Below are positions 1 through 7,067 of a stretch of 13,271 nt of DNA, piece by piece. The notes under the pieces are model-generated. The model made no database searches and was not told the DNA's origin. It worked only from the letters and a program-made list of their open reading frames with translations. Source of the DNA: Clostridia bacterium (lineage in GTDB: Bacteria > Bacillota > Clostridia > Oscillospirales > CAG-272); NCBI GenBank assembly GCA_017408535.1, contig JAFQUL010000187.1, forward strand, positions 1 to 13,271, given 5' to 3'. A program made the position numbers and the translations under genes. How positions within the stretch are numbered: position 1 is the stretch's first letter; every line of letters starts with the position of its first letter.

Positions 1-722
1 AATACGCAGTTTGAAACTGTTATATTAAGCATATCCTTGCTGGACTCAGGACCGATACGGATACCCGCCCAGTTAGAGGAGATAACACAGTTAGTGATAG
101 TAAAGTTCTCACAGGGTACGGGCCCGGTCTTAAGACCGATAGCATCGTCTCCGGCATTTATCTTACAGTTAGAAATAGTAACATTCTTAGATCCGCCGAA
201 ATCGATACCGTCGCCGTTCATACAGTCTCTGCTGTTAATAACTATGCCGTCAAAGGTAACGTTGGTGTTATTTTCGCAGGAGATGGTAAACCAACCGGGA
301 TTGTGAAGTTCTACATCCCTGAGGGTGATATTGGTACTGCTTTTTATTACCAGCATGTACGGAGTACCGTTTCTCTTCGGCTGAGTGTGGTAGTTCTGAC
401 GCCGAAGATCAAAGATTCCGTGTCCGAGAATGCCGCTGTTATAAAGCTCCTCGCCGTATATCTGAGTATTGCAAATACGTCCGCTCTTGCACGGTACCTT
501 AAGCTCCTCATTATCCATACTGCCGTATATGATACTGCCTGGCTCAAGCCAGAGATACACGTTGCTCTTGAGAACGATGGTACCGGAAACGTATTTTCCG
601 GGAGGAATGATAACGTATCCGCCGCCGGCTTCATTTACCCTGGTTATCGCCTCGTTTATTGCGTCAGTACTTTTGGTTACACCGTCAGCAACTGCACCGC
701 AATCTAGTATTGAAAGTCTCAC
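1..722 (-). CDS. GH28-like beta-helix glycosidase, copy A (partial, GTG start)
   Basis: The first 240 residues are visible; the C-terminal part lies beyond the left edge. The start is GTG at 722-720, chosen because AGGAGG (729-734) sits 6 nt upstream and because the protein then begins MRLSILDCGAVADG, the same as copy B. I read the frame through to position 3 and found no stop. The N-terminal DCGAVADG...TDAINEAI is the usual opening of pectate-lyase_3/GH28 beta-helix proteins. Aspartate motifs are N169-G-D171-G-I-D174 and G191-D192-D193. The site of the GH28 catalytic His reads NWAGIRIG, without His. There is no signal peptide, so it should be cytoplasmic. It is the third gene of a leftward operon, 38 bp after copy B. 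GH28-type glycoside hydrolase on an imported oligosaccharide is the best guess; the substrate is unknown. Confidence 0.88.
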   Translation of the reverse strand, partial: MRLSILDCGAVADGVTKSTDAINEAITRVNEAGGGYVIIPPGKYVSGTIVLKSNVYLWLEPGSIIYGSMDNEELKVPCKSGRICNTQIYGEELYNSGILGHGIFDLRRQNYHTQPKRNGTPYMLVIKSSTNITLRDVELHNPGWFTISCENNTNVTFDGIVINSRDCMNGDGIDFGGSKNVTISNCKINAGDDAIGLKTGPVPCENFTITNCVISSNWAGIRIGPESSKDMLNITVSNCV

Positions 723-728
723 TTTTTG

Positions 729-734
729 CCTCCT
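729..734 (-). promoter_or_regulatory. Ribosome binding site deciding the GTG start of copy A
   Basis: The minus strand reads AGGAGG, then 6 nt, then GTG at 722. No ATG lies near, and paralogy with copy B supports this start. Confidence 0.85.
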
Positions 735-760
735 AAATTAAGAAAGTTCGGGTCAATATT

Positions 761-2500
761 TTATTTCTCGGGAGAAAAAAGACCGATCTTTTTGTTTTCA
801 AAATTATCCTCTACTCCCTCAAGCCTTATTTTGAGAACATTTTTACCGACCGCAAGATAATCGGTAAGATCAACTGCAACAGAAATAACAAAATCGTAGT
901 ATTGCTTTCTGTTAAGGAAATATATCTCCTTACCGTTAAGGAATACCTTCGGAGAGCCGAGAACTCCGTCGATCTTAAGATATCCTTCCCCACCCTGATG
1001 GTCAAAGGTAAATTCAGCCTCGCTGAGAGTCGGCTCAGACACTGCAAGCGTCTCAGTTTGCTGCATTTTACCGAGCTTAATAAGAAGATTATCGTTGTCT
1101 ATGAATTTCTTTTCCACCTCACGTGAAAAAGCGGCAAACTCGTTAAGACGCTTTACATACTCGGGTGACTCCTCGATAACTGTACCCTCGCTGTTTGTGA
1201 TATTAAGTCCGTTTACCTTACAGTAGCGTATCAATCCGTCTGTCCCGTTTAGCTCTGTGTTTGTTATTCTGATTCCGTTAACCGACTGAGCGGCTATCGC
1301 AGGACGCTTGTCGGGGAGAGCGGTCTCAAACACACAGTTACTCAGTCTGATGCGCGATACGTTTCTGATATACATACACGATGAAGGATAGGGTTCCCAC
1401 TGAAATACCAGATCAGGGTAACGCATGTAATCAAAGAGCTCTTCGTTTTCGGCAGATGATCCGTCGTCCTCTTTCCCTCCGCCGGGAGCGATAACGTGCA
1501 TATTATTTATCATAACGTCCTCGATATGATAGTCCGGCAGACCGTGGATAACGATCATATCCTCAAACCAGCCGGGCTCGGGACGCTTACCCATACGGGC
1601 TATTACGTTATCTATAAGCAAACGCTTGAAGGTACCTGTTTTTCCCCTCCACCAGCGGGAAGGATTATAGGTGATAAATATCGGACGGAGAACGTTTACC
1701 ATATTCAAGTTTGAAAAAGTAAAGTCTTCAAACCGTCCGCCGCCGAAGTTCTGTATTTTTATACCGTCGCTGCAATCGTTAAACACACAGTTGGATACGG
1801 TAATATTAAGCATATCATTTGCTGATTCAGGACCTATACGGATACCTGCCCACTTAGAAGAAAGCACGCAGTTGGTGATAGTAAAGTTCTCACATGGTCC
1901 ACCGTCCTTAAGACCGATCGCATCGTCACCCGCCGATACTTTACAGTTGGATATAGTTACATTCTTTGAGCCGCTAAAGTCGATACCGTCACCGTTTTCA
2001 CAGTCAGCAGAATCAAGAACGATACTGTCAATAGTCACATTTGTGTTGTTTCTCAGAAGAATCGTAAACCAGCCGGGACTGCGAAGTGTCACACCCTTGA
2101 TAGTCACGTTGGTACACTCTCTGAATCTGATCATACCCGGACGGCCGTTGAGCTTCGGTTTCACGTGATAATTCTCACGGCGAAGATCGAATGTACCGTG
2201 ACCGAGAACACCGCAGTTATAAAGATCCTCACCGAAGATCTGGGTGTTTTCCTTTGCCCCGTTTTTACAGTCGGCCATAAGCTCTTCGTTTTCCATACTG
2301 CCAAATACAGTACTGCCGGGCTCAAGGAAAAGATATACGTTGCTCTTAAGAATGATGGTGCCTGAAACGTATTCCCCGGGCGGAATTATAACATATCCGC
2401 CGCCGGCTTCGCTTACCCGGTTTATTGCCTCATTTATGGCATCAGTGCTTTTTGTCACACCGTCGGCAACAGCACCGCAATCAAGTATCGAAAGTCTCAT
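761..2500 (-). CDS. GH28-like beta-helix glycosidase, copy B
   Basis: A 579-residue protein starting at ATG 2500, with AGGAG (2508-2512) 7 nt upstream. Residues 1-60 are the pectate-lyase_3-type cap, roughly 100-430 are beta-helix coils (repeated NITI/NVTIS-type rungs), and about 495-579 look like a small beta-sandwich (VFLNGKEI ... VDLTDYLAVGKNVLKIRL) resembling galactose-binding-like domains. GH28 acidic residues align with the known Asp trio: D171, D192, D193, with the family's 21-residue spacing. The usual GHG is W217-A218-G219, and the usual R-I-K is K248-I-Q250, so the His, Arg and Lys of polygalacturonases are absent. No signal peptide or membrane segment is present, so it is predicted cytoplasmic. 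It is the middle gene of the leftward operon. Glycoside hydrolase fold is likely; pectin-related substrate is inference, and a non-hydrolytic or different linkage role is possible. Confidence 0.9.
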   Translation of the reverse strand: MRLSILDCGAVADGVTKSTDAINEAINRVSEAGGGYVIIPPGEYVSGTIILKSNVYLFLEPGSTVFGSMENEELMADCKNGAKENTQIFGEDLYNCGVLGHGTFDLRRENYHVKPKLNGRPGMIRFRECTNVTIKGVTLRSPGWFTILLRNNTNVTIDSIVLDSADCENGDGIDFSGSKNVTISNCKVSAGDDAIGLKDGGPCENFTITNCVLSSKWAGIRIGPESANDMLNITVSNCVFNDCSDGIKIQNFGGGRFEDFTFSNLNMVNVLRPIFITYNPSRWWRGKTGTFKRLLIDNVIARMGKRPEPGWFEDMIVIHGLPDYHIEDVMINNMHVIAPGGGKEDDGSSAENEELFDYMRYPDLVFQWEPYPSSCMYIRNVSRIRLSNCVFETALPDKRPAIAAQSVNGIRITNTELNGTDGLIRYCKVNGLNITNSEGTVIEESPEYVKRLNEFAAFSREVEKKFIDNDNLLIKLGKMQQTETLAVSEPTLSEAEFTFDHQGGEGYLKIDGVLGSPKVFLNGKEIYFLNRKQYYDFVISVAVDLTDYLAVGKNVLKIRLEGVEDNFENKKIGLFSPEK

Positions 2501-2507
2501 TTTTAGT

Positions 2508-2512
2508 CTCCT
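2508..2512 (-). promoter_or_regulatory. Ribosome binding site of copy B
   Basis: The minus strand reads TAAGGAG, with the AGGAG core 7 nt before ATG 2500, inside the 26-bp gap after copy C. No promoter-like sequence fits in this gap, which supports co-transcription. Confidence 0.8.
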
Positions 2513-2526
2513 TATCGTATTGTGTA

Positions 2527-4287
2527 CTATTTTACCCTGTAAAGAAAAATTCCCTTTGCAGCAAACTTTCCGTTATCGAGAGAGACAGTTATCTCATTAT
2601 TACCGGAGATAAGGTACTCGGTAAGTTCAAATCCCATTCGGCAGCTGAAGTTATACCCCTCATGAACTGCTTCTCTGTCCCAGTAATAAACTTCACTTCC
2701 ATTGACAGAAATCTTCGGTGAACCGCTTACCTTGGGAGTAAGCATGATTATCCGTCCGCCGTTATATTCAAAATCAACAGTCTGGGAGTTCATCCCCTTT
2801 TCCGGCATAAGAGTTTCAAGGATAAGCTCTCCTTTTTTAGCTTCATCGCAGACCTTTGCGTTTGCGATAACTCTCGCTTCTTCTTTGAGTGAGTTTTCTC
2901 TGAAGCTGTCCCAGATAGCGGCAAATTCAGGAGAAAGCGTGGTTATTTCTCCTTCGCAATTTGTGACCCTGAGATCATTTACTCTGTAGTGTCTGAGAAG
3001 ACCTGCGGCATTATACACCTCGGATCCGCTCAGCCGCATACCGTCAACATTTTCAGCAACCACAGCGGGTCTTTCATCTGCGTTGACTATCTCGAATATG
3101 CAGTTCGTCATTCTTATGCGTGCCGCATTCTTGATATACATTGCAGAGCAAGGAAACTCCGGGAATTCAAAGAGCAGATCCGGATATTGGCCGTTATTTA
3201 TGAGCTCGGGCATTCTCACACCCTCACCATTATCTGCATGTCCGCCGCCGGGTGCTACCACGTGGATATTACTCATCATAATATCCTCAATAGGTGCTTC
3301 GGGAAGTCCCATTATCACGATCTGGCTCTCAAACCATCCGGGCTCGGGACGACGGCCCATATGAGCGATTATATTGCTCATGAGCACTCTTTTGAACACA
3401 CCGGGATCCGGTCTGACACCTGTACTCTGTGAGCTCATAGGGCAGGAATTCGACGTCATAAACACTGCACGGAGAACGTTATTCATATTCAGATTTGAAA
3501 GAGTAAGATCCTCCATACGGTAATTCTCGCAAAGCTGTATCTTTATACCGTCACTACAGTCGTTGAACACGCAGTTGGATATAGTAATATTCAGCATATC
3601 ACCGCAGGTCTCGGGACCTATACGCACACCAGCCCAGTTTGAGGACAGCACACAGTTGGTGATAGTGAAGTTCTCACAGGGAGCATCCGGCCAATGGGTC
3701 TTAAGACCTATGGCATCATCTCCTGCCTTTATTTTACAGCCCGAGATAGTAACGTTTCTCGAACCCGAGAAATCTATGCCGTCTCCGTTCTCACATCCCG
3801 TTGTATCAAGGATCAGAGAATCAAAGGTAACATTCGTGTTATTTACAGAGTATATCGTAAAGAATCCCGTTTTAATAAGAGAAATACCCCGAACGGTAAT
3901 GTTATGACAATCGATAAAAACGATTATGCTGGGACGTCCGTGCTCCTTCGTGTATCCGATCTTATCACGGCGAAGATTGAGTGTTCCCTTTCCTATAACT
4001 CCGCAGTTATAAAGATCCTCACCGAGTATAAGTGTAGAGCCCTTATGTCTTTTACTGCCGCCGTGGAAATCACTCTTTTCCATACTTCCGAGGATAACGG
4101 CACCGGGCTCAAGCTCTATATATACGTTGCTCTTAAGCTCTATAGTTCCGCTGACAAACTCACCGGGAGGAACTATAACGTATCCGCCGCCGGCAGAAGC
4201 CACACGTTCAATCGCTTCATTTATCGCATCGGTACACTTGGTAATACCGTCTGCTACAGCTCCGCATTCGGTTATGTAGAGTCGCAT
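2527..4287 (-). CDS. GH28-like beta-helix glycosidase, copy C (first gene of leftward operon)
   Basis: A 586-residue protein beginning MRLYITECGAVADG. The ATG at 4287 is chosen over an in-frame GTG at 4317 because AGGAG (4294-4298) lies 6 nt upstream, the N-terminus then matches copies A and B, and 4317 abuts the promoter -10 box. Acidic motifs are N167-G-D169-G-I-D172 and G189-D190-D191. The His site is W218-A219-G220 and the RIK site is K249-I-Q251, the same departures from GH28 as in its paralogues. The loop after the GDD motif (KTHWPDAPCENF) is longer than in copies A and B. The last ~85 residues form a beta-sandwich-like tail ending FLYRVK. No signal peptide is present. Being the most diverged of the three copies, it may have a different specificity. 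Confidence 0.9.
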   Translation of the reverse strand: MRLYITECGAVADGITKCTDAINEAIERVASAGGGYVIVPPGEFVSGTIELKSNVYIELEPGAVILGSMEKSDFHGGSKRHKGSTLILGEDLYNCGVIGKGTLNLRRDKIGYTKEHGRPSIIVFIDCHNITVRGISLIKTGFFTIYSVNNTNVTFDSLILDTTGCENGDGIDFSGSRNVTISGCKIKAGDDAIGLKTHWPDAPCENFTITNCVLSSNWAGVRIGPETCGDMLNITISNCVFNDCSDGIKIQLCENYRMEDLTLSNLNMNNVLRAVFMTSNSCPMSSQSTGVRPDPGVFKRVLMSNIIAHMGRRPEPGWFESQIVIMGLPEAPIEDIMMSNIHVVAPGGGHADNGEGVRMPELINNGQYPDLLFEFPEFPCSAMYIKNAARIRMTNCIFEIVNADERPAVVAENVDGMRLSGSEVYNAAGLLRHYRVNDLRVTNCEGEITTLSPEFAAIWDSFRENSLKEEARVIANAKVCDEAKKGELILETLMPEKGMNSQTVDFEYNGGRIIMLTPKVSGSPKISVNGSEVYYWDREAVHEGYNFSCRMGFELTEYLISGNNEITVSLDNGKFAAKGIFLYRVK

Positions 4288-4293
4288 TATGAT

Positions 4294-4298
4294 CTCCT
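4294..4298 (-). promoter_or_regulatory. Ribosome binding site of copy C
   Basis: The minus strand reads AAAAGGAG, with the AGGAG core 6 nt before ATG 4287. This decides the start against the in-frame GTG at 4317. Confidence 0.85.
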
Positions 4299-4317
4299 TT
4301 TCGCCTTTGTTTCCCAC

Positions 4318-4346
4318 ACTATAACATAATATTAAGAAGAAATCAA
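4318..4346 (-). promoter_or_regulatory. Sigma-A-type promoter for the GH28-like operon
   Basis: On the minus strand, TTGATT (4346-4341), a 17-bp spacer, then TATAGT (4323-4318). The expected transcript start is near 4311, giving a leader of about 24 nt that contains the ribosome binding site. Confidence 0.75.
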
Positions 4347-4391
4347 GTTATAATCCGTTTTTATTTTCATTTTTCATTCATTCAAGCAAAA

Positions 4392-4430
4392 GTAATTTAT
4401 ATATTAAGACGTTTAGGCATTATAATTTAC
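4392..4430. repeat. Imperfect AT-rich inverted repeat between the divergent promoters
   Basis: GTAATTTATA (4392-4401) and TATAATTTAC (4421-4430) are inverted copies with one mismatch in ten, separated by 19 bp. It sits immediately upstream of the plus-strand -35 box and could be a regulator binding site serving one or both promoters. AT-richness makes chance occurrence quite possible. Confidence 0.3.
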
Positions 4431-4439
4431 GTTTTTTTA

Positions 4440-4468
4440 TTGACTCAAAATACTATTTATGATACAAT
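4440..4468 (+). promoter_or_regulatory. Sigma-A-type promoter for the GH2 operon
   Basis: TTGACT (4440-4445), a 17-bp spacer, then TACAAT (4463-4468), close to consensus. The expected start is near 4475, giving a leader of roughly 90 nt before the ATG at 4567. An in-frame ATG at 4459 lies inside this promoter and so cannot start translation from this transcript. Confidence 0.78.
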
Positions 4469-4481
4469 TACCCCAAAGAAT

Positions 4482-4500
4482 AAAGCCCTCCGGGCTTTTC
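4482..4500 (+). terminator. Short leader hairpin, possible attenuator
   Basis: AAAGCCC (4482-4488), loop TCC, GGGCTTT (4492-4498), then TCTT. The stem of 7 bp followed by pyrimidines is terminator-like and begins about 7 nt after the predicted transcript start. It may cause partial termination or protect the 5' end. No competing antiterminator fold was evident by eye. Confidence 0.4.
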
Positions 4501-4520
4501 TTGCAAAGTAAATTATTGAC

Positions 4521-4527
4521 AAAGGAG
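4521..4527 (+). promoter_or_regulatory. Distant Shine-Dalgarno-like AAAGGAG upstream of GH2 copy 1
   Basis: AAAGGAG lies 39 nt before the chosen ATG 4567, far beyond normal 5-10 nt spacing. Its AAG GAG is in frame with the gene, 45 nt from the ATG. GGAG (4524-4527) can also pair with CTCC at 4536-4539. A similar motif precedes the other two GH2 genes. Confidence 0.45.
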
Positions 4528-4566
4528 AATGAAGACTCCGTCAAAGAGTGCTTCACAAAATTTGCT

Positions 4567-6954
4567 ATGAGTTTCATACGTGATCATGTACTTCTGTCAG
4601 ATGCTGTAATTGAAGATCAGCTGTCTGCTACAGAGCCTTTTGAATCTGTTCACAGCGACGGTAATTGGCGTACTAACATTACCCCCGTCATCCCCCACAG
4701 TCTTCCCGAAAACAATATCATTGATCTTTCCGGTGAATGGTCAATAAAAAAATGGCCATTTACTTCCACCGAAGAAAAGTTAGCTTCTCCCAGATTATCA
4801 GATTCATCATGGGAAAAAGCGGTTCAGCCCGGCAGACTGTTTACTCTTGACCCTAACGTAGACCCAGCAACTATACCTAACTGGAACAGAGTAAAAACTC
4901 ACCACATTGATCCCGAAGACGGCGCTGTCATCAGACGTACTGTCACGATCCCTGAGGAGTGGAAAAACAAAGAAATATTCATTGATTGTGATTCTATATA
5001 TCCCGGCGGACGAATCTACATCAACGGTCATCTCGTTGCAGACCACGCAAGTGGGCTTACCCCCATATGCCGCAATATCACTTCTCTTGTTAAAGCCGGC
5101 AGTGCTGTTACCGTTGCTGTAAGACTCTACCGCAATCATTCCTACATAATGATGGATATGCCGAGACACTCTGTAGACTTCGGCGGAATGGCTCAGCCTG
5201 TATATATTTTCGCGAAGGAAAAGTGTCACGTAGAGGACTACTATCTTCCCTCCCACCTTGACGAATCCCTTAAAAAAGGTAAGATAGAGGGACATATAAG
5301 GTTCTGTAACAACGCAAAGAAAGCACAGAAGGGTTCTGTTTCTGTAAGAATGTACAATCCCGACGGTTCCTTCAACACAGATGCATCCTTCTCATACGAG
5401 GTTGCTGCAGGACAAAGACTTGATATTCCTGTTTGTGTAAAGGTAAACAAGCCTCTTCTCTGGAATGATGAGCATCCTCATCTTTATCGCGTTGAGCTTA
5501 TCGTTTCCGCCCCCGGTGTTCCCGAAGAAAAGTACTCTTTCAGAACCGGATTCCGCCGTTTTGAGTTCAAGGACAGCCGTGCATACCTCAATGGTAAACC
5601 CGTTAAGTTCCGCGGTGTTAACCATCTTTCCGCTCACCCCCAGCACGGACTTCATACTCCCAAGGATTGGCTGAGACGCAATCTTGAGCTGATGAAATTT
5701 GCTAACGTCAACTGTATCCGTACACATTATATGGGTCCCAGATATCTGGCTGATCTTTGTGATGAAATGGGCTTTTACCTTGTACAGGAGCTGCCTTTAG
5801 ACTGGGGTACTCAATATATCCACAAGCCCGAGTGGGTAGGTCCCGCCCTTATGCGACTGCACGCAGGTGTTTGCCGCGACAGAAACCACCCCTCGATTAT
5901 GATCTGGGCTATCGGTAATGAAAATATGCCTGAAACCGATGATGTTGCCGATGACGGTTGGTTCCACCTTGCTATGTACGAGCGTTTTGTTAAGCGTCTC
6001 GATCCCAAAGGTATTACTATGTTCCCGCCTCCCGGTCCTGCAACTACACTCGAAGGTGTTCTTGAGTTGCGTGTCGGTGACGTTGCCGATACTCACTACT
6101 CCTTCGTTCCGATAAAGAAATTCCTTAGGGACGGAAAGGTAGAAAATCCCAGGTCCTGGAATCCCCAAAAGATGGAAATCAATACCAGAGAAGAAGCTCT
6201 TGCGCGTGGTTGGAGCGGTACATGGTTCTCAAGTGAATACTGTCTGTTCAATGCATATCCCGATGCAATATTCTCTCCCGGACTCTGTTCTGCTATTGAT
6301 GACGAACCTATTAAGTATCCCAGAGATACTCCTCAGATAAAGGTATTCTATGACCGTCTCAAGAGAGAGTGGGGCTTCATGAGACACGAGGAAACCTGTC
6401 TTGGAGGAACGTTCTTCCCCTGGATGTCCGGCGGTTCAAGCATCTCTTACGGTCATCCCTTCAGCTGGACCGTTCTTTCTGAGGACTGCGACTGGGGTGT
6501 TATGACTCCCGAGCTTCTGCCCAAGCCTAATTTCTGGGTACTGAGAAACCTTCTTTGTCCTGTCTGGTTCCCGGACGAGATCGAGTGGTTTGAAGGTGAA
6601 GATGCACTTACCATAGAGCTTTGGAATCAGTATAACGACCGCGACCTTGGTGAATGCACCATCCGCATAACTCCTTGCGATGCTACACTTGAGTGGGCTG
6701 ATATTAAAATAGAGCTTGCTCCCGGTGAAAAGAAGGTGTTCTCTATTCCCTTCTGGGACAAGAACGATATAAAAGGATTGAAAGAGGGACATGAAATAGT
6801 TTTCCGTCTGTGGATAATAGAGCCTGACGGTTTTGTTTCAACAGCCAAAGATATTATCATATTCAACGGAAACAGAACAAGAATTGAAGCAGGACTCAAA
6901 TTTGACGTAAGTGCCGAGCCTGCATACATTGAAAAAGAAAAGAGACCCGACTAA
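4567..6954 (+). CDS. Glycoside hydrolase family 2 enzyme, copy 1
   Basis: A 795-residue protein from ATG 4567 (MSFIRDHVLLSDAVI), the start that aligns with both paralogues and falls after the promoter. By alignment to copy 3: N-terminal jelly-roll about 51-218, Ig-like domain about 220-330, TIM barrel about 335-680, and a C-terminal beta domain. Predicted acid/base is E452 in WAIGNEN and nucleophile E557 in WFSSEY. NCIRTHYMG and LVQELP fit the GH2 barrel signature. Family enzymes are retaining exo-glycosidases (beta-galactosidase, glucuronidase, mannosidase and relatives); I cannot assign the sugar. No signal peptide, so cytoplasmic action on imported oligosaccharides is likely. First gene of the rightward operon, divergent from the GH28-like genes. 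In-frame upstream codons exist but lack a proper ribosome binding site. Confidence 0.9.
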   Translation: MSFIRDHVLLSDAVIEDQLSATEPFESVHSDGNWRTNITPVIPHSLPENNIIDLSGEWSIKKWPFTSTEEKLASPRLSDSSWEKAVQPGRLFTLDPNVDPATIPNWNRVKTHHIDPEDGAVIRRTVTIPEEWKNKEIFIDCDSIYPGGRIYINGHLVADHASGLTPICRNITSLVKAGSAVTVAVRLYRNHSYIMMDMPRHSVDFGGMAQPVYIFAKEKCHVEDYYLPSHLDESLKKGKIEGHIRFCNNAKKAQKGSVSVRMYNPDGSFNTDASFSYEVAAGQRLDIPVCVKVNKPLLWNDEHPHLYRVELIVSAPGVPEEKYSFRTGFRRFEFKDSRAYLNGKPVKFRGVNHLSAHPQHGLHTPKDWLRRNLELMKFANVNCIRTHYMGPRYLADLCDEMGFYLVQELPLDWGTQYIHKPEWVGPALMRLHAGVCRDRNHPSIMIWAIGNENMPETDDVADDGWFHLAMYERFVKRLDPKGITMFPPPGPATTLEGVLELRVGDVADTHYSFVPIKKFLRDGKVENPRSWNPQKMEINTREEALARGWSGTWFSSEYCLFNAYPDAIFSPGLCSAIDDEPIKYPRDTPQIKVFYDRLKREWGFMRHEETCLGGTFFPWMSGGSSISYGHPFSWTVLSEDCDWGVMTPELLPKPNFWVLRNLLCPVWFPDEIEWFEGEDALTIELWNQYNDRDLGECTIRITPCDATLEWADIKIELAPGEKKVFSIPFWDKNDIKGLKEGHEIVFRLWIIEPDGFVSTAKDIIIFNGNRTRIEAGLKFDVSAEPAYIEKEKRPD

Positions 6955-6962
6955 TATAGGTG

Positions 6963-6984
6963 CTCCGGAAAACTATACTCCGGA
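6963..6984 (+). repeat. Repeated CTCCGGA pair that can form a hairpin
   Basis: CTCCGGA occurs at 6963-6969 and 6978-6984. TCCGGA is self-complementary, so the two can pair as a 6-bp stem with a 9-nt loop in the transcript. It lies just after the GH2 copy 1 stop, with no U-tract following, so a processing or stability element fits better than a terminator. Confidence 0.4.
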
Positions 6985-7024
6985 CTAACGCAAAATGCAT
7001 AAGCATATTACCGAGACTAATAGC

Positions 7025-7031
7025 AAAGGAG
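7025..7031 (+). promoter_or_regulatory. Distant Shine-Dalgarno-like AAAGGAG upstream of GH2 copy 2
   Basis: AAAGGAG ends 36 nt before ATG 7068. The AAG GAG is in frame, exactly 42 nt from the ATG, the same distance as in copy 3. Confidence 0.45.
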
Positions 7032-7067
7032 AGTAAAGCCGCTTATAACCGCTTTACAATTTCTGTT

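Noticed and set aside
764..777. Palindrome TTTCTC-GG-GAGAAA at the end of copy B
   Set aside because: The loop is only 2 nt, and the sequence is explained by the C-terminal codons (SPEK).
303..4329. Many plus-strand open frames opposite the GH28-like genes, such as 303-707, 1671-2168 and 3694-4329
   Set aside because: They mirror one another only because the minus-strand genes are paralogous, and they lack ribosome binding sites and recognisable domains.
4421..4426. Perfect TATAAT as an alternative -10 box
   Set aside because: No acceptable -35 sits 16-18 bp upstream, and the 4440-4468 promoter is far better.
4459..4566. ATG at 4459 as the start of GH2 copy 1
   Set aside because: It lies between the -35 and -10 boxes of the promoter, and the extra 36 residues have no match in copy 3.
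4529..4570. A 13-codon leader ORF (MKTPSKSASQNLL) whose TGA overlaps the GH2 copy 1 ATG as ATGA
   Set aside because: Its ATG is only 1 nt after AAAGGAG, too close for normal initiation, and no equivalent exists before copies 2 and 3.
6960..7067. GTG at 6960 as the start of GH2 copy 2
   Set aside because: There is no ribosome binding site before it, and the extension is not shared by copy 3, which has no usable upstream start.
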